Assembly (NCBI RefSeq): GCF_004353225.1
Contig: NZ_CP037934.1
Coordinates: forward strand, 496,001 to 560,000
Source of the DNA: Marinobacter sp. JH2
GTDB lineage: Bacteria > Pseudomonadota > Gammaproteobacteria > Pseudomonadales > Oleiphilaceae
Reading direction: 5' to 3'
Length of the DNA stretch: 64,000 nucleotides
In this document: positions 58,348-64,000 of the stretch, in pieces
Position numbering within the stretch: position 1 is the stretch's first letter
How the letters are laid out: each line of letters begins with the position of its first letter
Notes under the pieces: generated by a model
Told to the model about the DNA's origin: nothing
Seen by the model: the letters and a program-made list of their open reading frames with translations, nothing else
Databases searched by the model: none
Program-made: the position numbers and the translations under genes

Positions 58348-58380
58348 AAAGGCAGATCAGTAACTTACTGGTCTGCCTTT
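58348..58380 (+). terminator. tRNA terminator
   Basis: 16-bp stem AAAGGCAGATCAGTAA / TTACTGGTCTGCCTTT with one G-T pair, a 1-base loop region and a run of T after it. Nothing recognisable lies from 58387 to 58523. Confidence 0.92.
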
Positions 58381-58523
58381 TTTATTTTTTGCAACTCGAA
58401 ATTCCTCTGTGTCCCTTTTCTCTTCGCTAGAAGTCTTCGTTTGCCCCTGATTTGTCACTTCCGACCGTAGCTACATTATCTCGGGGAAATTAAATTGTTC
58501 CTGCATCGATTTTGAGGAGAAAA

Positions 58524-60278
58524 TTAGACTCTAGAGCTAGGTTCGGACAGCCTTTCACCGCTGTTTTTTTCGCGATTACCTGATTTTTTGAGTCGGTAGG
58601 CGAGGGCCGGCCGAGTTAAGCCGAGTAAGCGTGCGGCCTCAGATACATTCTGTCTGCTCATATCCATAGCTCGGTGCATGAGAATCGCTTCTACCTTTTC
58701 TAAACTGATGTTGTTGGTAATGATGCTGTCTGCCCAGTGAGTTTTACCATTTGGTGAACCTCCATCCACGACCTGGCCGGAATCGCCAATTATTTGTGGG
58801 CAGTCAGACGAAGGCGGTTCGAAGTCGCTATCGGGGAACACCGCAAAAAGCGCTTCTTGACTGATTGTCTCGTTGTTTTCGGTAAGGATTATCCCCCGCT
58901 CAATTACGTTTTCCAGTTCTCGAATGTTTCCGGGCCAGCGATAGCGAAGGCAAACCTCCAGCGCTTTGTCTGAAAGGCCCAAGGTGTGTTTGTTATATTC
59001 CGCTTGGAACTTACGCAAAAAGTGTTCGGCCAGCAACGGAAGGTCCTCTAGGCGTTCGCGCAGCGGAGGTATGTGCACAGGGAAAACATTAAGGCGATAA
59101 TAGAGATCTGCTCGAAACTTTCCGGCTTCAACGGCTTCTGCCAGGCTTTCGTTCGTTGCAGCGATAATGCGAACATTGATGGGACGGGTGCGATTATCGC
59201 CAACCCGCTCTAACTCCCCTTCTTGGAGCACTCTCAGTAACGAAGCCTGTGCGCGGGGAGTCAGCTCAACCACTTCATCGAGAAAGATAGTGCCATTGTG
59301 GGCCCTTTCAAAGCGGCCTGGGCGGGACTGGTTGGCGCCAGTAAATGCGCCTTTTTCGACGCCGAAGAGCTCAGACTCTATGAGATCTGGGGGTATCGCT
59401 GCACAGTTGACCGCAACAAATGGGCCCTCAGCTCGTTCGCTCCGGAGATGAACGCTGCGGGCGATGACTTCTTTGCCGACGCCGGTTTCGCCAAGAAGCA
59501 GCACTGACACTTTGCCTTGCGCTGCTTTATCAATCATTTTACAGACTTTGTTGTAGGATGCTGATTGCCCAATACCGTAGTATTGCCCCTGTTGCTTTTC
59601 GAGACTACTACGAAGGGAACTGACTTGTGATTGCAGGTCGTAGAGCTCTTCGATGATAGGGTCTGCCTTGAAGTAACGGGCAAACTCCACTGCATCCTCC
59701 CACTGTTCTGCTGGTTTTCCGACAATCAGGCATTGCTCATCGCCACAGCCTCGACAATGGGTTTCGCGGAAGATGATTTCGCGACCCATGAATGAAGATG
59801 TATAGGCGCATGCGTAGCCAAGTAAAGCCCAGCATGCTGGTTCCGTCATCTGTCCGAGTTCAGTCTGACAAATCTCTACTTCAAATGAATCAACCCATTC
59901 GATTTCCGCATAGAATATTCCTGATTCCTGGTCCAGATCCACCTTAATGGGATTTACTTTTACCATCCCTTTTAGTGCGTGGAGCTGGGGGCCTGCCAAA
60001 AAAATATCAATATCATCACAGTGGGGCCTGAGCTTACGGGCTAATTCGGCATCTCGTAGGCCCGATTGGTAACCGAGGCGCAAGAAAAAACCCTTCGCCC
60101 TTTCAATTCCCATACTGTTAACCATTTCTCGCCGGAATGCACCCATCGCGTTCACCGCCATTAGCAGCATTCGTTGTTCGCCGAGCCAAATTTTTCCCTC
60201 TGAGCTCAAGAAGCGAATTTGGTCTGTAAGATCCTGAAATTGCTTTTCTTTTATTTTCATCTTTTCACTGATTTTCAT
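58524..60278 (-). CDS. dmpR: Phenol-responsive sigma-54 activator DmpR
   Basis: 584 residues from the ATG at 60278 (GGGGA 8 bases upstream; an ATG at 60341 would add 21). Order: XylR_N sensor (to about 125), V4R part with [14 protein letters not shown], linker, AAA+ domain (Walker A GETGVGKE at 263-270, GAFTGA at 310-315, Walker B TIFLDEV), Fis-type HTH ([20 protein letters not shown]). Residues matching the known phenol sensor MopR are present: His100, Trp128 and the zinc set Cys149, Glu172, Cys175, Cys183. It activates the divergent dmp operon through sigma-54. Confidence 0.95.
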   Translation of the reverse strand: MKISEKMKIKEKQFQDLTDQIRFLSSEGKIWLGEQRMLLMAVNAMGAFRREMVNSMGIERAKGFFLRLGYQSGLRDAELARKLRPHCDDIDIFLAGPQLHALKGMVKVNPIKVDLDQESGIFYAEIEWVDSFEVEICQTELGQMTEPACWALLGYACAYTSSFMGREIIFRETHCRGCGDEQCLIVGKPAEQWEDAVEFARYFKADPIIEELYDLQSQVSSLRSSLEKQQGQYYGIGQSASYNKVCKMIDKAAQGKVSVLLLGETGVGKEVIARSVHLRSERAEGPFVAVNCAAIPPDLIESELFGVEKGAFTGANQSRPGRFERAHNGTIFLDEVVELTPRAQASLLRVLQEGELERVGDNRTRPINVRIIAATNESLAEAVEAGKFRADLYYRLNVFPVHIPPLRERLEDLPLLAEHFLRKFQAEYNKHTLGLSDKALEVCLRYRWPGNIRELENVIERGIILTENNETISQEALFAVFPDSDFEPPSSDCPQIIGDSGQVVDGGSPNGKTHWADSIITNNISLEKVEAILMHRAMDMSRQNVSEAARLLGLTRPALAYRLKKSGNREKNSGERLSEPSSRV

Positions 60279-60416
60279 GCTCGGATCCCCTTTTTGTTGT
60301 TGTACGGGGTGAACGTACTCGTACGGAATGTTTGTGAGCATATATCCCCTGATTGGTGAAGGAAATCAACCAAATGCTTAAAAACAAGTGAATTGTCGTC
60401 GGTGTCACCAGGGAGT

Positions 60417-60461
60417 TCAGCAATTGCTCACTTCTTTATTCTTGTTTTATCAAATGATGAA
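60417..60461 (+). promoter_or_regulatory. Candidate paired upstream activator sites
   Basis: Two palindrome-like sequences, TCAGCAATTGCTCA (60417-60430; core AGCAATTGCT perfect) and TTATCAAATGATGA (60448-60461), with centres about 31 bases apart, i.e. three helical turns. They lie roughly 155-185 bases before the predicted transcript start, as activator sites of XylR/DmpR-type promoters do. Confidence 0.5.
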
Positions 60462-60581
60462 CTTTTCAAGTAATTATCTTATTTCAAGAACCTCGTCAGG
60501 CGCTTTTTAGATTTTTGGGGTGATTTTAAAGTCCTTTTTAAACAATGAGTTGAGGTGTTTTTGCTCGTTGTTTTTATGGTT

Positions 60582-60598
60582 TTGGCACAGTCGTTGCT
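60582..60598 (+). promoter_or_regulatory. Sigma-54 promoter of the phenol hydroxylase operon
   Basis: TTGGCACAGTCGTTGCT: perfect -24 (TGGCAC) and -12 (TTGC) with the exact GG-N10-GC spacing. It lies 43 bases before dmpK. The rest of the 362-bp gap 60279-60640 holds AT-rich DNA and the activator sites. Confidence 0.93.
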
Positions 60599-60640
60599 CA
60601 AACCCTTTCAGGAAAAACAACAACGACGACGAGGTCACCG

Positions 60641-60892
60641 ATGGAACAACGAAGAAAGACCTTTAACGAGTACACCCGCTATATCCGGGTTCGTAGCGCA
60701 CCAGAGGATAAGTTTGTCGAGTTCGATTTTGCTATCGGCTACCCCGAGCTTTTTGTCGAGCTGGTGTTACCTCGGGATGCTTTTTTGGTTTTCTGTGAGC
60801 ACAACAAGGTAGTGCATATGGATTCCGACATGATTCGCGAGGTTGATGACGACATGGTCAAGTGGCGCTTTGGAGAAAATGGACACCGTTAG
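60641..60892 (+). CDS. dmpK: Phenol hydroxylase assembly protein DmpK
   Basis: 83 residues: TRYIRVRSAPEDKFVEFDFA and ELVLPRDAFLVFCEHNKVVH match DmpK/PhK, the small protein needed to insert iron into the oxygenase. First gene after the sigma-54 promoter. RBS GAGG about 8 bases upstream. Confidence 0.93.
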   Translation: MEQRRKTFNEYTRYIRVRSAPEDKFVEFDFAIGYPELFVELVLPRDAFLVFCEHNKVVHMDSDMIREVDDDMVKWRFGENGHR

Positions 60893-60950
60893 GCGCACAT
60901 ATCAACAACGCCAACATCCACCTCATAACAACAACGATGGTAGGGCCGTT

Positions 60951-61952
60951 ATGACTATTGAAATTAAAACCACATCAGTGGAACCCATTCGCAATACCTA
61001 TTCTGCGATCGCGCGCCGATTCGGTGATAAGCCTGCGACCCGTTATCAAGAGGCTAGCTTTGATCTTGAAGCAAGAGCCAACTTTCACTACCGGCCGCTA
61101 TGGGATCCAAAGCGCACACTGAACGATGCGAGTCGAACCTCTATTCGAATGGAAGACTGGTATGCAGTGACTGATCCACGTCAGTTCTTCTACGGGGCTT
61201 ACGTCGGAAACAGGGCGAAGATGCAAGAGGCTGCAGAAAGCAACTTTGCGTTCTGTGATAAGCGTAACCTACTGACCCGCCTCCCTGAAAAGACTCAGCA
61301 CCAACTCCTACGTCTCTTAGTACCTCTGCGCCACGTTGAGCTAGGCGCCAACATGAACAACAGCAAAATAGCAGGCGATGCTATCGCGACCACCGTTGCC
61401 CAGATGCACATGTTTGCTGCAACCGATCGCCTAGGGATGGGTCAGTACCTGTCCCGCATTGCTCTGCTGCTCGATGGCAGCACAGGCAAGGCGCTGGACG
61501 AATCCAAAACCTTCTGGATGGATGACGAGCTCTGGCAGCCCATGCGCAAACTAGTGGAAGACTTGCTGGTAATTGATGACTGGTTTGAACTCACGCTTGT
61601 GCAGAACGTCCTTCTGGACGGTCTTATGTACCCGCTTATTTACGATCATATGGATGCCTGGCTGGGAGAGCAGGGCGCCGAGGATGTGTCTCTGCTCACT
61701 GAGTTTCAGCGTGACTGGTACAAGGAATCCCAGCGCTGGACTAACTCCATGATTAAAACTGTCGGCGCTGAAAACGACGGCAATCGCGAACAACTCCAGC
61801 GCTGGGTAACCCAGTGGGAGCATCGAGTCTATGAGGCCCTAATGCCAATTGCGCAGGCTACAACTGGGCTAGACGCTCTGGATGAAACCCGCGCTGAGCT
61901 TTCCGTTCGGCTAAAGAAGGCAGGCCTTGAAAGTACAGGAGTGCAGGCATGA
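60951..61952 (+). CDS. dmpL: Phenol hydroxylase beta subunit DmpL
   Basis: 333 residues, the beta subunit of the (alpha-beta-gamma)2 oxygenase. Conserved stretches: FHYRPLWDPKRTLNDASRT, MEDWYAVTDPRQFFYGAYVG, LRHVELGANMNNSKIAGDAI. The ATG at 60951 is taken because homologues start shortly before the VEPIRNTY region; the frame is open upstream to 60843 but overlaps dmpK. The stop overlaps the dmpM start (ATGA). Confidence 0.94.
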   Translation: MTIEIKTTSVEPIRNTYSAIARRFGDKPATRYQEASFDLEARANFHYRPLWDPKRTLNDASRTSIRMEDWYAVTDPRQFFYGAYVGNRAKMQEAAESNFAFCDKRNLLTRLPEKTQHQLLRLLVPLRHVELGANMNNSKIAGDAIATTVAQMHMFAATDRLGMGQYLSRIALLLDGSTGKALDESKTFWMDDELWQPMRKLVEDLLVIDDWFELTLVQNVLLDGLMYPLIYDHMDAWLGEQGAEDVSLLTEFQRDWYKESQRWTNSMIKTVGAENDGNREQLQRWVTQWEHRVYEALMPIAQATTGLDALDETRAELSVRLKKAGLESTGVQA

Positions 61953-62218
61953 GCCAGAAAGTATTTATAGCATTTCAGGACAACGACAACGCCCGCTATC
62001 TGGTAGACGCAGTTATGCAGGACAACCCTGAGGCCGAAGTGCAGCACCAACCGGCCATGATCCGAATTGAGGCTGAGAAGCGCCTCGTTATCAACCGGGA
62101 AACAATGGAAGAAACGCTCGGCCGCGAATGGGATGTTCAGGAAATGTTGATCGATGTGATCAGTATTGGCGGCAATGTCGACGAAGACGACGACCACTTC
62201 ATTCTTCAGTGGAACTGA
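61949..62218 (+). CDS. dmpM: Phenol hydroxylase regulatory protein DmpM
   Basis: 89 residues, cofactor-free effector protein of soluble diiron monooxygenases that couples electron transfer and substrate turnover. QKVFIAFQDNDNARYLVDAV and GREWDVQEMLIDVISIGGNV are family signatures. ATGA overlap with dmpL. Confidence 0.95.
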   Translation: MSQKVFIAFQDNDNARYLVDAVMQDNPEAEVQHQPAMIRIEAEKRLVINRETMEETLGREWDVQEMLIDVISIGGNVDEDDDHFILQWN

Positions 62219-62232
62219 TTGGGAGATCCAGC

Positions 62233-63777
62233 ATGGCTATCAAAAACAAGAAACTGAACCTTAAAGATAAATACCAGTACCTCACGCGTGATATGGCGTG
62301 GGAGCCCACGTATCAGAAAAAAGAAGACATCTACCCGGATGAGCAGTTTGAGGGTATCAAGATTACCGACTGGTCGCAGTGGGAGGATCCGTTCCGCCTG
62401 ACAATGGACGCCTATTGGAAATATCAGGCCGAGAAAGAAAAGAAACTCTATGCAATTTTCGACGCTTTTGCGCAGAACAACGGCCATCAGAATATTTCGG
62501 ATGCCCGTTACGTTAACGCGCTGAAACTGTTCCTCTCCGGAGTCTCGCCGCTCGAGTATGCAGCTTTTCAGGGCTATGCACGAGTTGGACGTCAGTTTAG
62601 TGGAGCCGGTGCGCGGGTGGCTTGCCAGTTGCAAGCTATTGATGAGCTGCGTCACTCCCAGACTCAGCAGCATGCGATGAGCCATTACAACAAGCACTTC
62701 AATGGTCTGCACGATGCGTCGCACCAGCATGACCGAGTCTGGTTCCTCTCGGTTCCCAAGTCATTCTTTGACGATGCCCGGTCTGCTGGTCCATTTGAGT
62801 TCCTAACTGCAATTTCATTCTCGTTCGAATATGTGCTGACTAACTTACTGTTCGTGCCATTTATGTCAGGGGCGGCCTATAACGGCGATATGGCAACGGT
62901 CACTTTCGGGTTTTCTGCGCAGTCGGATGAAGCCCGACATATGACACTTGGCCTTGAGGTGATCAAGTTCATCCTTGAACAGCACGAAGACAACGTGCCC
63001 ATCATTCAGCGGTGGATCGACAAGTGGTTCTGGCGCGGCTTCCGTCTGCTGAGTCTGGTGGGAATGATGATGGACTACATGCTGCCTAATAAAGTGATGT
63101 CCTGGTCGGAAGCGTGGGAGGTCTACTACGAGCAGAACGGGGGGGCCTTGTTCAAGGACTTGGAGCGCTATGGCATTCGTCCGCCTAAGTACCAGGATGT
63201 TGCCAACGCTGCTAAGGATCATGTTAGCCATCAGGCATGGAGCACCTTCTATCAGTACAGTCAGGCGACCAATTTCCATACTTGGATGCCCGAAGAAGAA
63301 GAGATGGCTTGGTTGTCCGAGAAGTATCCGGAAACCTTCGACAAGTACTATCGTGCGCGTTTTGAACACTGGGACAAAGAGCATAAACAAGGACGTCGTT
63401 TCTATAACAACACGCTTCCTCAGCTCTGCCAGGTGTGTCAGATACCGGTCATGTTCACAGAAAAGGATGACCCGACCGTGTTTAGCCATCGTCAGATTAA
63501 GCACGAAGGTGAGCGCTATCATTTCTGCTCAGATGGTTGCTGCGACATTTTCAAGAATGAGCCCGAAAAATACATCCAAGCGTGGCTGCCCGTGCACCAG
63601 ATCTATCAGGGCAACTGCGGTGGTGCCGATGTCCCAACAGTGGTTGAAAAGTACTACCACATCAATCTTGGTGTCGACAATTTGGAATATCACGGGTCAC
63701 CTGATCATGAGCGCTGGCTGGATATCAAAGGCCTGAAACCATTGAAGTCGAGCAGTGCCAAAAAGAGCGCTGCCTGA
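62233..63777 (+). CDS. dmpN: Phenol hydroxylase alpha (diiron) subunit DmpN
   Basis: 514 residues, catalytic subunit converting phenol to catechol. Two diiron ligand helices: AIDELRHSQTQ (Glu138, His141 region) and QSDEARHMTLGLEV (Glu233, His236 region). A C-terminal YHS domain is visible: LCQVCQIPVMFTEKDD and YHFCSDGCCDIFKNEPEKYI. The ATG at 62233 follows GGGAG; the upstream frame to 62128 overlaps dmpM. Confidence 0.96.
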   Translation: MAIKNKKLNLKDKYQYLTRDMAWEPTYQKKEDIYPDEQFEGIKITDWSQWEDPFRLTMDAYWKYQAEKEKKLYAIFDAFAQNNGHQNISDARYVNALKLFLSGVSPLEYAAFQGYARVGRQFSGAGARVACQLQAIDELRHSQTQQHAMSHYNKHFNGLHDASHQHDRVWFLSVPKSFFDDARSAGPFEFLTAISFSFEYVLTNLLFVPFMSGAAYNGDMATVTFGFSAQSDEARHMTLGLEVIKFILEQHEDNVPIIQRWIDKWFWRGFRLLSLVGMMMDYMLPNKVMSWSEAWEVYYEQNGGALFKDLERYGIRPPKYQDVANAAKDHVSHQAWSTFYQYSQATNFHTWMPEEEEMAWLSEKYPETFDKYYRARFEHWDKEHKQGRRFYNNTLPQLCQVCQIPVMFTEKDDPTVFSHRQIKHEGERYHFCSDGCCDIFKNEPEKYIQAWLPVHQIYQGNCGGADVPTVVEKYYHINLGVDNLEYHGSPDHERWLDIKGLKPLKSSSAKKSAA

Positions 63778-63786
63778 TCTGATTTT

Positions 63787-63816
63787 CCCGCCCTGCGGGT
63801 ATCGAGTCGGGGCGGG
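63787..63816 (+). other. Intercistronic hairpin between dmpN and dmpO
   Basis: 7-bp stem CCCGCCC / GGGCGGG around a 16-base loop in the 64-bp gap, without a T run; likely mRNA stabilisation or partial attenuation before dmpO. Confidence 0.5.
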
Positions 63817-63841
63817 GTTCTATAACAAGAAGGAGAACATC

Positions 63842-64000
63842 ATGAGTGTTAACGCCATATCTGAGTACCGCGCAGAACCCAAAGACCGCGTTGAGAATTT
63901 CAATGGCATGCAGTTGCTGTATGTCTATTGGCCTCATCATCTTATGTTCTGTGCACCCTTCGCCTTGCTGGTTGCGCCCGACATGACGTTTGGGACGTTT
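63842..64000 (+). CDS. dmpO: Phenol hydroxylase gamma subunit DmpO, partial
   Basis: Starts at 63842 (AAGGAG upstream) and runs off the right edge; 53 codons are visible. VNAISEYRAEPKDRVENFNG, then LLYVYWPHHLMFCAPFALLV matches the gamma subunit. dmpP (reductase) would be expected just outside the window. Confidence 0.93.
   Translation, partial: MSVNAISEYRAEPKDRVENFNGMQLLYVYWPHHLMFCAPFALLVAPDMTFGTF

Overview
The window looks like chromosomal DNA of a marine gammaproteobacterium close to Marinobacter. The basis is protein-level resemblance, pseudomonad-like order in the uppS-cdsA-dxr-rseP stretch, a long-form dapD, and a phenol hydroxylase operon with its own regulator. No database search was possible, so the genus is an inference.

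Layout. 1-6.2 kb: the end of a response-regulator gene, a secreted protein, sbcB, a TPR/methyltransferase-like protein and a hicAB toxin-antitoxin pair with a palindromic operator over its -10 box. 6.2-12.7 kb: flagellar filament block with two divergent flagellin genes, then flaG, fliD and fliS; sigma-28 and sigma-54 type promoters can be read in the gaps. 12.8-20 kb: argG, an AraC-type regulator, a response regulator with a degenerate GGDEF domain, yajQ, an AmpG-like permease and selO. 20-23.8 kb: a three-gene glucosylglycerate operon (phosphatase, GT81 synthase, GH13_18 phosphorylase). 23.8-31.7 kb: an orphan type VI secretion module with vgrG, a 1123-residue effector candidate carrying a MIX-like motif and hydrophobic C-terminal segments, and two related membrane proteins (probable immunity) with the tail of a third copy between them. 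31.7-36 kb: gloA, a DUF1853 gene, a shortened Clp-like ATPase with an overlapping unknown gene, a membrane-anchored cold-shock protein and slyX. 36-43.3 kb (minus strand): map-glnD-dapC-arsC-like-dapD-dapE. 43.6-58.2 kb: the conserved rpsB-tsf-pyrH-frr-uppS-cdsA-dxr-rseP-bamA-skp-lpxD-fabZ-lpxA-lpxB-rnhB block for translation and envelope biogenesis. 58.2-64 kb: initiator tRNA, then dmpR and the divergent dmpKLMNO phenol hydroxylase genes, running off the right edge.

How it fits together. Most of the window is housekeeping. Accessory content sits in four places: hicAB, the T6SS effector cassette, the glucosylglycerate operon (compatible solute turnover) and the phenol cluster. The phenol cluster begins just after rnhB and an initiator tRNA, where many gammaproteobacteria have dnaE. 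The most unusual parts are the T6SS cassette with its relic immunity copy, the one-AAA Clp-like protein 1.5 kb beyond it, and several readable regulatory structures. No CRISPR array, insertion sequence, rRNA or replication origin was seen.
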